A stretch of DNA of 64,000 nt from Amphimedon queenslandica (lineage: Eukaryota; Porifera; Demospongiae; Haplosclerida; Niphatidae), in NCBI RefSeq assembly GCF_000090795.2, contig NW_003546264.1, positions 365,274 to 429,273 of the forward strand. Reading direction: 5' to 3'. Shown here piece by piece: positions 11,180 through 23,499 of the stretch. Below the pieces are notes generated by a model. It was not told the DNA's origin, did no database searches, and worked only from the letters and a program-made list of their open reading frames with translations. The stretch's first letter is position 1. Each line of letters starts with the position of its first letter. The position numbers were made by a program, and so were the translations under genes.

Positions 11180-14039
11180 ATGAGGTGGCCAGGACTACAC
11201 GGCGGTTTTATACTAAGGATCCTCAAAAGAAACAGAAATGTGACGAGAAAAGCTCACCCGACCCTTCTTTCTCACCTCTCTCGACCTCTGAGCACCTCTT
11301 CCGCTCTCTATGCTACCAAGGGACCGGATTTTGATGACACCAGCCTCTCTTATGGCGGTAAATCCATGAGACAACTTCTCAGAGCATTCCTCGTCTATCA
11401 ACTCTTCTCCTTCAACAGCATTGTGGATTCAAGCGAGAGGGTACGTTGCATTTATGAATAAAGTCCTCCCTGCTGCTGAGAATGCAACATTATCCACATG
11501 TACATGTACCTAGTCAATACATGTACAATTGTATTAAAATTGTTATTTTAACGGATTTTGTCTTATCCACATGTATACACAATGCTTGCTGCTCTGTACT
11601 AATAAGTAATTATGATAAAGGCTGGCATTATTAGCACATACATGTACATGTACATGTATATTACTTTTTGATTTACTTTGCAGCTGCTGAAAGTCGCCAA
11701 AAAGATACTTGGGCAGTCTTTATTCAGGAAACTCATGAAGTGGACGATATATGGGCAGTTTGTCGCCGGAGAGGATTTGAAAACACTCCAGCCGGCAATG
11801 AAGCACCTACAGAGCCGAGGGGTTCGATCAATACTTGACTACGCCGTGGAGGACGATGTACAGAACAGTGAAGTGTACATGGAAGTCAGGTAGTACATGT
11901 ACATGTACTGTAATGTAATAATTGTAATTGTATATAAATTACATTACATTACATAATATATATTATAGTCATACTACTACAGTCTATAGTATTGGTGTGT
12001 TTGGTTGTAGGTAGTGATTGTATTGTGGTATGATGAGTCTATAGTATTTGAATAAAAGCACATTCATTATTTTCTTGTACTTCTACTACGTGTTCTTTGT
12101 TGTTTTTTTGTAGACATAAAGCTAAGCCTCCTTCAGACACCCCTCACGTAACAACTGGTAATGAATAATAATAATGAATTGTTATTTATGATAATCCCTC
12201 TCTCTGTCCTCTTTCATTAGATGAGGACAGGAGCCCTCAGTTTAGTGTATCCACTACCCCAGGGAAGGCAACTGTCACATCCAGCGCTAGGACCTACTTC
12301 TACCAAGACGAGCACAAGTGTGATGAGAATATGGAGAATTTTATAAAGTGCATCAAAATAGCAGGTAAAGCAGTATGTTATAGATTTACATGTTAACTTG
12401 ATATCTTTATCATCAGCTGATGCTAGTGATGGTGAAGATGCTTTTGCCGCCATCAAACTAACTGGACTTGGAAGAACAGAATTTCTTGTAAGCACAATAA
12501 CTCAGTACAGTAACACGTATAAGTCCATTGTACTAGTGATTAGTGACACATATTTTTAATTTAAACTTTTCTCTTTGTTGTTGCAGCTGCGTCTGAGTGA
12601 AGCTCTTGTTGGCAGTGAGAAAGTCTTTTCCATACTAGCTGACAAACCAGATCTACTTGAAGGAGTCATTACGTCGGATTCTTTTTTAAGAGGAGCTGAA
12701 AGAATGAAAGTAAAAGAGAAAGAGAGAGGGAGAGTCAATAATGATGACATTTTTTCTTGTTAGATTGATTCCAGGGAGCTACATGTACCACAACTGTTTG
12801 ATAATTTAAGAGCCAAAGGTCAAAGGTACTGTACCAGTTATATTTCAATTTGTATTGTATTCTTCTTATTTGAGCAGTGACTCTATTTCATTCCTCCAAT
12901 GGTATCATTCATTTCAACCTGGTAAAGAGCTGTACAGGATTCTCAGCACCAAGAAAGTACATAATACAACTCCTCATTCTCTCTTTATGTACAACACTGT
13001 CTGTGGTTTAGTTCTCCTCCAGTCAGCCCAAACTCCCTGTGATGTCAGATAACGAAAAAGACCAGATGAAGAGTGTCATGAGGAGGGTAGAGTCGTTAGC
13101 TGACGTGGCGCAAGAAAGAGGAGTGAGATTAATGGTGGACGCTGAACAAACTTACTACCAACCAGCAATCCGTCACATCACTGTACACAGACTCATGCCT
13201 AAGTATAACATGCAATCTCCTGTTGTATATAATACACAGCAGTGTTATCTTAAGGTACATGTACACGTGCAATGATATTTAATAATTATTTGTTTAGAAT
13301 GTTGATACAAGTGTTGCGCTTGATTTACTGACGTCTGAGACAAGCGGTTTCCATTATGGCGTCAAACTGGTTCGAGGTGCTTACATGGAGCAAGAGAACA
13401 TGTTAGCCGTCAATAAAGGTAAGCACCCTCCCTCCCTCCCTTTTACAGAAGATGTACATGTACATGTACATTTTACGTTTCATCAAGGACAGTAATAATT
13501 GTTAGTTTTTTCTAGGATATGATAGTCCAATATGGCGGAATAAATCAGAAACCGACTTGAGTTATCACAAGGTACTAGAAGGACTAATGGAAAGAATGGT
13601 GACGACGGACCGTGGGAAAGTTAATGTGATGGTCGCCACTCATAATGAAGAAAGCATCAAGTTTGCCATCAGCAAGTAAGCCCTGAAATTTTGATGGACA
13701 ATGAGTACAAAATTTTGCATGTTACGGTAATAATTTTATCACAGGATGAAAGAGTTGAAAGTAGGCAAAGAGAACATTGCATTTGGTCAGTTACTAGGAA
13801 TGTGTGACCACGTCACTTTCTCACTCGGTAAGTATAATCAGCCCCGCCTATTTACATGTACCACGCCCACTTTAGGTCACCATGGTTACAACGTGTACAA
13901 GTACATGCCTTATGGATCTGTGGAGGAGGCACTGCCTTATCTCCTTCGGAGGGCAAATGAAAATAAAGGAATGCTTGCAGGGGCAGTGAGGGAGAGAGAA
14001 CTGCTCTGGAAAGAGATAAGGAGAAGATTCAAAATGTAA
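11180..14039 (+). CDS. PRODH: Proline dehydrogenase, mitochondrial
   Basis: FAD enzyme of the mitochondrial inner membrane, oxidising proline to pyrroline-5-carboxylate and passing electrons to ubiquinone. Exons begin 11180-11440 and 11684-11889 and continue to 14039 (about thirteen). The N-terminus is rich in Arg, Ser and Leu with few acids, fitting a mitochondrial transit peptide. Family motifs: [82 protein letters not shown] and [20 protein letters not shown]. These cover the barrel strands that bind FAD and proline. The end [15 protein letters not shown] is typical of animal PRODH. Start ATG 11180 is inferred from the transit-peptide-like sequence; the stop is TAA at 14037-14039. Introns hold several TACATG repeats. 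Confidence 0.95.
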
Positions 14040-14312
14040 CGAATTTGAAATTTTATTTTAGTCGCTGCAGTCCTAATTGTAATTTATTATTCCAGCTGCA
14101 TCATCATTTATGATTATTATTCCATCACCGCTGTTATTGTTATTATTTATTTTTTGTTGTTATTCTTAATTTTTGCTTTGATGGCAGTACAAATTTATTA
14201 TTGGGTTAATATTTCTCAAAACTTTTATTGTAATTATTATTATTGAATTTAAAACTACATGAAATATCTTTGCAATGACACAATAAGTCTCTCTATTGAT
14301 ACAGAAGTAAAA

Positions 14313-15705
14313 CTAAAGGACGCTGCTGTGTTCTTCTATTTTAAAAGTTTCTGTTGTAGTGATCCACTCTACTTGTTCCTCTTTGATTGGTTCGGCCATC
14401 GTCCTCTCTACGTACGTTACAGTTCCCTCGTGATCGACCAGTATCACTGTATTGGTCCTGCAATAGTAATAATAATGTCAATTGCAATGCATTGCCTGCT
14501 TTATATAATACATGTAGGTAAATTAGTAGCTGAGCATGTAAAGAATAAATCACATTTAAGTGGTAATTTTAGCATCAGCTTGCCGATTGCCGAAAATAAA
14601 AATCTCCCCATTTTCTTCACTAAACAATAGCTATTGCTACACTTGCCTGGTTCCATATCTAACTCCGGGTGCTTTTACAAATATCGAACTGAAAGCTTTC
14701 ATTAGAAACTCTGGATGAGAAGTGTCGTGCATCTCTGGGTCCGGATGGTAACTAGGGGGAGGAGCATTGTTACCAAGGAGCATCTCCATAGCAACTCACC
14801 AAGTGTCGTCTCCTAGCAACGAGAGTAGCTCTGACACGAGGTCATCTTTGCTGAGGCCGGAACTGATTATCTCTTTAAATTTCTTTTTTCCTTCTTTAAC
14901 TTTCATCCAGGGAGAATCAAGCAAAGAGTTACTGAGGCCGTAGACTCCGCCCAGAAGGGGACACGCCCCCTCATCACTACGGTTACTGCAATACACCATT
15001 TCTTTGTTATTACTATATGAAAAAGGAAAGGCGTTGTCATGACAATAGTACCCACGTATTGACGTACCCCAGGGATCCAGTGATGAGATTGAAGCCGTCA
15101 TACTGTGAGGAATTGGACATCAAGGTTGATGAGTAATTGGTGGGTGTGGTCTCGCCTAATAAATAATTTAGGACTAGCGTACCTAAAAATTACAAATATA
15201 CATGTACATAGCTGATTCCGATCAATATTGGATTTTTTATAAATTTCGTGACAATGGAACTAATGGGTTTTTGCTTGTCATGGATTTCGTGACAATGGAA
15301 CTAATGGGTTTTTTAAAAGTTAGGTTTGAAGTACAAGCCACACCATTAAGACCACACCCACCTCTGCTTATCCCTTGAAACTCTGGTGCATTGAAGTCCT
15401 TCCGATAATTAGTTAAAACAGCAAAACGTCCTCTCCTAGAGAAACCAAGCCAGGACCCACCATTGAGACCATCCTTACCTGTAAACAACAACAAACAACA
15501 ACACAGTATATAATTATATAATAATAAATAAATATGTATAAATATTTATTTGTTTAATTATACCTGCAATGATGTGAGAGGCAGGATGGGGCCAGAAGTG
15601 AGCTGGGAGCGTGTTTCTGTCGTAGAACTCATCTCTATTGACGGCAACTATCAACTGGTAGGTACCTGATCCGTCAGGATTGTACTCTAAAAATACAATA
15701 CACAT
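14313..15705 (-). CDS. TANGO2: Transport and Golgi organization protein 2 homologue
   Basis: NRDE-domain protein with roles in lipid/heme handling and ER-Golgi traffic; its enzymatic activity is not settled. Six exons: 15705-15564, 15478-15362, 15155-15068, 15012-14800, 14751-14647, 14457-14313. The N-terminus reads MCIVFLEYNPDGSG, then the signature LIVAVNRDEFYDRNTLPAHF, then GGSWLGFSRRGRFAVLTNYR. Later parts are YDGFNLITG, GGVYGLSNSLLDSPWMKV and, across the last junction, GVRYGTRTNTVILVDHEG. The intron between exons 5 and 6 starts with GC instead of GT, and only this choice restores the conserved RTNTVILVD join. The stop is TAG at 14313-14315. Length (about 270 residues) is normal for the family. 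Convergent with PRODH. Confidence 0.93.
14458..14646 (-). other. GC-AG intron in TANGO2
   Basis: On the minus strand the donor reads CCAG|GCAAGT and the acceptor TTGCAG|GACC. GCAAGT is the normal form of the rare GC donor class. No GT donor nearby keeps the TANGO2 frame, so the assignment is well supported by the protein homology. Confidence 0.8.
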
Positions 15706-15859
15706 TTTTAAGAAAAATAATTATTATAATTAATTTTATTAAAAATTATTATTATTTTATTGGTGGGAGGAGTTTTGTAGGTGTTGCCAAATAAAAATGG
15801 CGGATCTGTGAAAGTAGATTTTTTTCTGGTGTCTCTCTTTGCCCAGTCATACAATTGTA

Positions 15860-18240
15860 TTATCGTACTGATAGGAACTGGATTTAAATTTATAAAACAG
15901 GTAAAGGATGAATACTATTATTTTGCAATAGAAGTAATGTATCGGAAAATGTAATAAAAATTGGGGGGTCATTTTAGAGCCATTATTGGAAAACCATGGG
16001 CTATAATAGTATAGGGTATTTTTCTGAAATTTGGAGTTTTTTAAAAATGGTCGTAACTTGAGAAATTGAAGTCGGAATTCGCTCAAACTTTCTACGTAGC
16101 ATAAGTACATCAATATGTATCAGAAAATGTAATAAAAATTGGGGGTGATTTCGGAGCCATTTTTTGGAAAAAAACCATGGGCTATAGTACAGGGAAATTT
16201 TCTGAAATTTGGAGTTTTTAAAAAGTGGTCATAACTCGAAAAATTGAAGTCGGAATCAGCTCAAACTTTCTACGTAGCATAAGTACATCAATATGTATCA
16301 GAAAATGTAATAAAAATTGGGGGTGATTTCGGAGCCATTTTTTGGAAAAAACCATGGGCTATAGTACAGGGATTTTTTCCGAAATTTGGAGTTTTTAAAA
16401 AATGGTCATAACTCGAAAAGTTGAAGTTGGAATCGGCTCAAACTTTCTACACAGCATAAGTACATCAATATGTATCAGAAAATCTAATAAAAATTGGGGG
16501 TGATTTCGGAGCCATTTTTTGGAAAAAACCATGGGCTATAGTACAGGGATTTTTTCCGAAATTTGGAGTTTTTAAAAAATGGTCATAACCTCGAAAAGTT
16601 GAAGTTGGAATCGGCTCAAACTTTCTACACAGCATAAGTACATCAATATGTATCAGAAAATCTAATAAAAATGGAGGGTGATTTCGGAGCCATTTTTTTG
16701 GAAAAAACCCATGGGCTATAGTACAGGGATTTTTTCTGAAATTTGGAGTTTTAAAAAATGGTCAAACTCGAAAAGTAAAGTGANNNNNNNNNNTCAATAT
16801 GTATCAGAAAATCTAATAAAAATGGAGGGTGATTTCGGAGCCATTTTTTTGGAAAAAACCATGGGCTATAGTACAGGGATTTTTTCTGAAATTTGGAGTT
16901 TTTAAAAAATGGTCATAACTCGAAAAGTTGAAGTTGGAATCGGCTCAAACTTTCTACATAGCATAAGTGCATCAATATGTATCAGAAAATCTAATAAAAA
17001 TGGAGGGTGATTTCGGAGCCATTTTTTTGGAAAAAACCATGGGCTATAGTACAGGGATTTTTTCTGAAATTTGGAGTTTTTAAAAAATGGTCATAACTCG
17101 AAAAGTTGAAGTTGGAATCGGCTCAAACTTTCTACACAGCATAAGTACATCAATATGTATCAGAAAATCTAATAAAAATGGAGGGTGATTTCGGAGCCAT
17201 TTTTTTGGAAAAAACCATGGGCTATAGTACAGGGATTTTTTCTGAAATTTGGAGTTTTTAAAAAATGGTCATAACTCGAAAAGTTAAAGTTGGAATCGGC
17301 TCAAACTTTCTACATAGCATAAGTGCATCAATATGTATCAGAAAATCTAATAAAAATTGGGGGTGATTTCGGAGCCATTTTTTGGAAAAAACCATGGGCT
17401 ATAGTACAGGGATTTTTTCCGAAATTTGGAGTTTTTAAAAAATGGTCATAACTCGAAAAGTTGAAGTTGGAATCGGCTCAAACTTTCTACACAGCATAAG
17501 TACATCAATATGTATCAGAAAATCTAATAAAAATGGAGGGTGATTTCGGAGCCATTTTTTTGGAAAAAACCATGGGCTATAGTACAGGGATTTTTTCTGA
17601 AATTTGGAGTTTTTAAAAAATGGTCATAACTCGAAAAGTTGAAGTTGGAATCGGCTCAAACTTTCTACACAGCATAAGTGCATCAATATGTATCAGAAAA
17701 TCTAATAAAAATGGAGGGTGATTTCGGAGCCATTTTTTTGGAAAAAACCATGGGCTATAGTACAGGGATTTTTTCCGAAATTTGGAGTTTTTAAAAAATG
17801 GTCATAACTCGAAAAGTTGAAGTTGGAATCGGCTCAAACTTTCTACACAGCATAAGTACATCAATATGTATCAGAAAATCTAATAAAAATGGAGGGTGAT
17901 TTCGGAGCCATTTTTTTGGAAAAAACCATGGGCTATAGTACAGGGATTTTTTCCGAAATTTGGAGTTTTTAAAAAATGGTCATAACTCGAAAAGTTAAAG
18001 TTGGAATCGGCTCAAACTTTCTACATAGCATAAGTGCATCAATATATATCAGAAAATCTAATAAAAATGGAGGGTGATTTCGGAGCCATTTTTTTGGAAA
18101 AAACCATGGGCTATAGTACAGGGATTTTTTCTGAAATTTGGAGTTTTTAAAAAATGGTCATAACTCGAAAAGTTAAAGTTGGAATCGGCTCAAACTTTCT
18201 ACATAGCATAAGTACATCATTATGTATATATATATATCAT
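15860..18240 (+). repeat. Tandem satellite array, ~178-bp unit, about 13 copies (family B)
   Basis: The phrase GGGCTATAGTACAGGG recurs at about 16178, 16355, 16531, 16711, 16862, 17041, 17219, 17396, 17574, 17752, 17929 and 18108, spacing 177-178 bp (less across the assembly gap). A more diverged unit sits at about 15995 on the left flank. Each unit also has TGGTCATAACTCGAAAAGTT, GGCTCAAACTTTCTAC, and CATCAATATGTATCAGAAAA. Central copies are nearly identical and outer ones more diverged, as expected for unequal exchange. It lies between TANGO2 and the coiled-coil gene. Open frames through it are repeat artefacts. Confidence 0.95.
16784..16793. other. Assembly gap (10 N) inside the satellite array
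   Basis: Ten N within a shortened repeat unit; copy number in this array is therefore unreliable. Confidence 0.99.
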
Positions 18241-18345
18241 GAGTTTGGAGCCATTTTGAATTAATTTAATAATTATTAATAATTAATTATCATTGCAGGT
18301 ACTGTATGCAAATATTCATTGAGATACCTTCCGCCCACACACTAA

Positions 18346-21300
18346 ATGAGTACTTTATATTCTGCTGACGACACTAGAACAGGTAACACCTCACCTACTT
18401 TAAGTTTCTTCCCTTCTCGTCCGTTACTTGGTGCAGGCCCCGCCCTAAGCTCCGCCCAAGGACTACCCAATCGTCCGGTGGCTCTCATGCAAAGAGACAC
18501 GCCCACTAATTTATCTGATTCTGACAAATTAGGAGGTGGAGTCTCCCCGTCAGTTGATTCAATGTATTCCCCTAATGATACTCATGGAATGGGCGTGTCA
18601 GGGGGTGTGGCTAAAGGAGCTAGGTCCAAACCTCTCACCACTTCTTTTGCTCTTCCGTCACCAAAAGCTAACAGGGACATCGTGTTGCTAGGGAACGGTA
18701 GCCACGACAATCGTAGCCGTGACAACGAAGACAAGGATTCCGTATGTAGTGAGCCCGTTAGAGGGCGTGGCTTTGACACACCTCCAGTCACGCCTACCCC
18801 GTCTCTACCAGGAGGACTCTCTCTTCAAATGCCGGCACACTTGAGGACACAGCAGGGAAAAAAGAAAAAGGTTACAAGTCTGGAAGATAAGAAAGAAGAG
18901 AGAGAAGGAGAAACTGATGAAATAGCAAGTGGCCGCTCTACCCCAATCATCACCTTACCTGAAGTACCTAAGCAAAGACCTCAATATGCGTCACAGTTCT
19001 CACCATTACAGTCCGTACGTCCTTCACTATCAGCCTCTCTACCTGTTACTAGATTAAGAGGAGGAGATGATGTCCTTAGTCTTAAAGAGCAACTGAAGCA
19101 GCTCATGAGAGAAAAGGCTAATCTTGAAGGTCAACTTGAGAGCGTTATTGATGAATGTCAGAGCACTTTAAAGGAAAGGTCACAGCTGCAAACTAAACTA
19201 GCACAAGCCGAAGTAGAACTAAGCACAATTCACACTGATCTGACTAATAGTCTAACAGCTGCTGGTAGGGAGGCTGCTGAGGAAGAAGAGGGAGGGAGTG
19301 ACTTACAGACTGAGCTAAACCGTTTGGAATCGACTTTAAGTCAGAAGAGAAGTGAACTTGCTTCAAAGTCGCGTGAGATCGAAAAAGAGAGAAAAACTGT
19401 TAAAGATCTATCAGACGAACTTATCAGTGCTCGCGGTCTTCTTAAAGAGAAAGAGAGAGAATTAGGCGAGATACAAGAACAAGTTAGGCGACACTCGAGT
19501 GTCCTTGAGGAGAAAGATGACGCCATTGAAGAACTAAAGAGACAAAACCTTTCCTTAAAAGGTAGTCTTACCAGCATGGAGTCATCTAAAGCATGGCTGA
19601 AAGAACAGCTTGAATCAGCTATCGATACCAAAGCAAAACTACAAGAAGAACTAAGAGGAGTTAGAGCCAGTGGATTAACACAGAGTATAAAAATGGAGGG
19701 TCTACAAAAAGAAAGTGATCTACTTAAACAACAAGTGGCAGATCTTCAGGGCAGCATATTAAGAGATAAAGCTAAACTAGTGACGGAGTTGGAGGCCATT
19801 GAAGCTGACGTGATTGATAAAGAAGGAACATTTGAACTGGTCCAGGCTGAGAAGGAGCAGCTACAGGAACAGCTGCAACTCAAGTCGTCTCAACTTGATA
19901 AGATCATATCCAATTTGGCTGATCAAAAGGCGGCCAATGCTCACCTGATGAGTGAACTTGATGACGTCAATGCTACTAATAGCTCGTTAGAATCTCGTTT
20001 AAAAACTTTAGAAGAGGAAAATAACAAAATGACTCAGCAAACGGAACAATTCCAGCGACAGTTGGCAGTCAAAGAAGAGGAGGGAAAGGAACTTAAGAAA
20101 TCAAAATCAACTTTACAACAACAGCTCCAATCAAAGGAGCTATCGACCGTGAGTAAGGACGGGGAGATACAGAACCTGAAGGACTCTATAGGGATTCTTA
20201 AACATGAGCGGGACACTCTGAATGAGTCCAAGAAGGTTTTAGAGGAAGAACTCTCTCGCCGTCAAGAAACCAGTGAGCGCCTTGAGTCTGATTTTGAGAA
20301 CTCTAAGAACCAGCTAGCTCAGTTGGAGTCACAGCTTCAAGCCGAGAAAAGGAAGCGTCAGCTTTTAGAGTCCGAGGTTTCTGATTTTGAGTCCCAGTTA
20401 GCCGAGAAACAAGAGGAACTGGAGGAGAAAGAGAAATCAGTAACTGCCCTCCAGTCACAGTCGGAAGATATCAGGCAGCACTTTAACTCACTTCAGAACC
20501 GGTTCGAAGAGATTGAGAATGAAAGTGGAGCTAGTTTAGAGGAGAAGGATAAACTGATTGAGACGCTTAAGAGCGACCGGAAAAAGGCGTTGGATCAAGC
20601 GAGGGCCTTGTCAGAAAGTGAGAGAGGGATGAGAGAGGAAGTGGCAAGACTAAAAGAGGAAAATGCCAACTTGCAGGGGCAGCTGGACTCTGCCGTGAGC
20701 TCAGGACCACAGCTGGAGGATTTCAAACAAGTCTTGAAAGAGAAAAATACACTGGATAGTCAGTTAGCGTCTGAGAGACTCAATCATCAACAAGAAGGAA
20801 TTAAACTTCAAGCGAAAGTGGCCAGGCTTGAGACAGAGCTGAAGGACGTTAGGAAAGAAGGGAAGAAAAAGGAGAGAGAGTTTGAAAAGAAGCAAGAGAG
20901 TCTGGACTTGATAATTGATGATCTACAGAAACAACTTGAAGAAACTAAAAAGAAAGACCTGGTAAGTGTGTACCATTTCGACCCATGCATGCAGTACATG
21001 TACTAGTGGTTAATAATGTAGTGAATTAGTATTAGTGATTTGGTGGCTCCTTGAATAAATTTCTTAATCTTAAGCTAATTTGTTATTTCGTGAGCTATTG
21101 TTCTCATATTAATTATTACAGGCTAGTCAGCCATCAACGGATGAGGTAGATGGTCTTCATGAAGCAATAGAAGAGAGAAACAACATGATAGAAACCTTGG
21201 GCAAAGACAAGACTAAGCTACAGGAGGAGAACACAAGTTTAAGAGAAAGATTGAGAGAGAGTGACACTCGCCTAATGGAGTTAGAACAAGAAATGGAGGA

Positions 21301-23283
21301 CGCACTACAGCAGCTAAAGGAGGAGGGAGAGATTGAGAGAGAGCGATTTGAAGAAGAGAAGCAGCAGCTGGTCATTGAAGCACAGCATTTAAAAGGTCGT
21401 CTGTCAGGTATCAACAGGTCCCAACAGGTAATGCGGGAACATACAACAGGTTTAGAGAAATCTCTAGCTTTTAAGGAATCACAGATACAGAAACTGACCG
21501 GCGAGAACAATCGAGCAATTGCCGAAAAAACTAATGAAATTGAGTCCTTGAAGACGTCCGTGACGGAACTTCAAGACAGAGAGAGTTCATTAAAGTCCGA
21601 GCTACAGCAAGCTTTGAACTCCGCCCTTCTTGAGTCCCAAAGAGCCGACGGGATGGCAAGAGACCTTGAGAGACTCAAGGAAGAATTGGAGAGGACCAGA
21701 GGAGCTTCATCCAGTGATAAAGAACTCAGAGAGCTCAGGGAAAGTGTAGCTAACCTGGAACAAGTCAAGACCGACCTTCAGGTAACTAATTTTTAATGGG
21801 CAACCAGTAACAATTATTATATTATTATTGTTATTATTACTATTATTAGGGCGAAGTTCGTATTCTTAAGCAGCAGCTGTCGTTAAGTGAGGACAATGTT
21901 GAGTCCATTCAGCGAGAACTGGACGAGAAGGAACAGCTGATCTCCATATTAGGACAAGACCTCAAAATGACCAAAGAAGAGTTGGACCAGTCACAAAATG
22001 AAGTAAAATGGCTCCTTTATTAATTTCATTTTTTCTTTGCAATAGATGAGCACATTACAGAGTCTCCTCCATGAGAAGAAGTCTCCTCAGAGGACGTTAA
22101 CATCAAGCACTCCTCATTTCATTGGTAGGAGAGACTACTTACATGCGGGCATTAATTGGAACTATTGTATCATTTGGGGATACTCTTTGTAATTTTATTT
22201 TAGGGGACGTAGGAGGCTTAAAAATGGGGATTAATTTTGCTGAATTAAACCTGCCAATTACTAAAAAATAAATTATGACAATTCACCAACGAAATTTTAC
22301 GCCTACACTGTCTATTATATAGAACTTTTTCATTAATAGAAACAGTACAATACTGACAATGATTGATTATATATTTTATATTATTTTATTATTGTGCATG
22401 TGTAGATGGTGGCCTGTCTCCTGTAGTAAAAGGCACTGGCTTAGACGAGAAACAAAGTGGAGAGATATCATCTCTTAAATCCCAGCTAGGAGCAAAATCC
22501 AAGTAAGCAAGAAGGAGACAAAATTGTTTATTAATTTTTAATTTTTCTTTATTTTATTTTTAAGGACGTTAAAGAATTTGCATTCATGTCTGCGTGATCT
22601 GAAGTAGGCTCATGTGATGTGCTATGTGTATTCTAATAATGGAATTGATGATTTCGATTTTATTTTTTATTCTAATTATAGGAATGATATGGGTGACATA
22701 CAGACAAGGATGGATCACCACACTTCCTCGTTACAGAATTCATACAGATCATCGCAGTAATAATAATTTTAAATTAGTTTCTCATGCTACATGTACATGT
22801 ACATGTATGTAAAAAGTTTGAGCTGATTTTGATGAAAATTGAAGTTGCTTCAAAATCTTGCCAAAGTCTCTGTACTGTAGCTCGCCAAATTTTGCCAAAA
22901 ATGAAAAGGAGAGGATTTTTCATTTTTATTACATTTCCTGATGCATATACATGTTCTTTTGTTGTGTAGAAAATTTGAGCTCATTCCGATCAAAATTGGA
23001 TTTTTTTACGAATTTTTAAAGTTGCTCCAAAATCGGGTAAAAGTCCCTGTACTATAGTACATGGTCTTGGGCCAAATTTTGCCAAAAATGAAAAGTAGAG
23101 AATTCTTCATTTTTATTACATTTTCTGATGCATATACAGTACATGTACATGCACTTATGTTGCAGCAGCTTTATTATTAGTTTTTTGTGTACATGTAGAC
23201 AATTAGAGGAGAAAATAAGGTCATTGCAACTGAGTAGAAGTAACAGTAGTCATTCAACAAGGTCGATCACACCTTCAAATTGA
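18346..23283 (+). CDS. Large coiled-coil protein with disordered N-terminus
   Basis: Eight exons: 18346-20961, 21122-21781, 21850-22002, 22046-22134, 22406-22502, 22565-22603, 22682-22756, 23199-23283. The first 240 residues are rich in Ser, Pro, Gly and Thr, without a recognised domain. From about LSLKEQLKQLMREKANLEGQ to near the end it is almost continuous heptad coiled coil rich in Glu, Lys, Gln and Leu. The last exon ends SRSNSSHSTRSITPSN. Total is about 1,270 residues. No motor, CAP-Gly, GRIP or kinase domain is visible. It resembles golgin, centrosomal or cytoskeletal scaffold proteins in composition, but I could not assign an orthologue. The first Met was chosen because no coding sequence is seen before it in the satellite. 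Confidence 0.75.
22810..23155 (-). repeat. Family A satellite, about two units, inverted, in an intron
   Basis: Located in the last intron of the coiled-coil gene. It contains GTCCCTGTACTATAGTACATGG (read on the plus strand as the complement of the family A core, at about 23045) and TTTGAGCTxATTxxGATxAAAATTG twice. Confidence 0.8.
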
Positions 23284-23499
23284 AACTGAAACTATTATTA
23301 TTATTATCATTATTATTACTGCTACTGTTTTTAAAGATTTTCTTAACTAAAAAAAGGCTAAATACTTCACTGAAAAAAAAGAAAAATACTCTAAGAGACA
23401 AAGACATGAAAATAATAATACAGATATACAAACAGTTCCTAGGCTAACAAAAAAAAGTTCAAGTATCTTGTGCTGCCACAGCAGCTCCATGCCACCAGC

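Noticed and set aside
14259-14630. 123-codon plus-strand frame
   Set aside because: Antisense to the last TANGO2 exon, which has clear homology on the minus strand.
16678-16905. Plus-strand open frame in the satellite
   Set aside because: It reads through two satellite units and an assembly gap; same peptide repeats with the unit, no coding signs.
15860-18240. Array considered as a CRISPR or a tRNA/5S cluster
   Set aside because: Units are 178 bp without unique spacers, and contain no tRNA or 5S internal promoter patterns.
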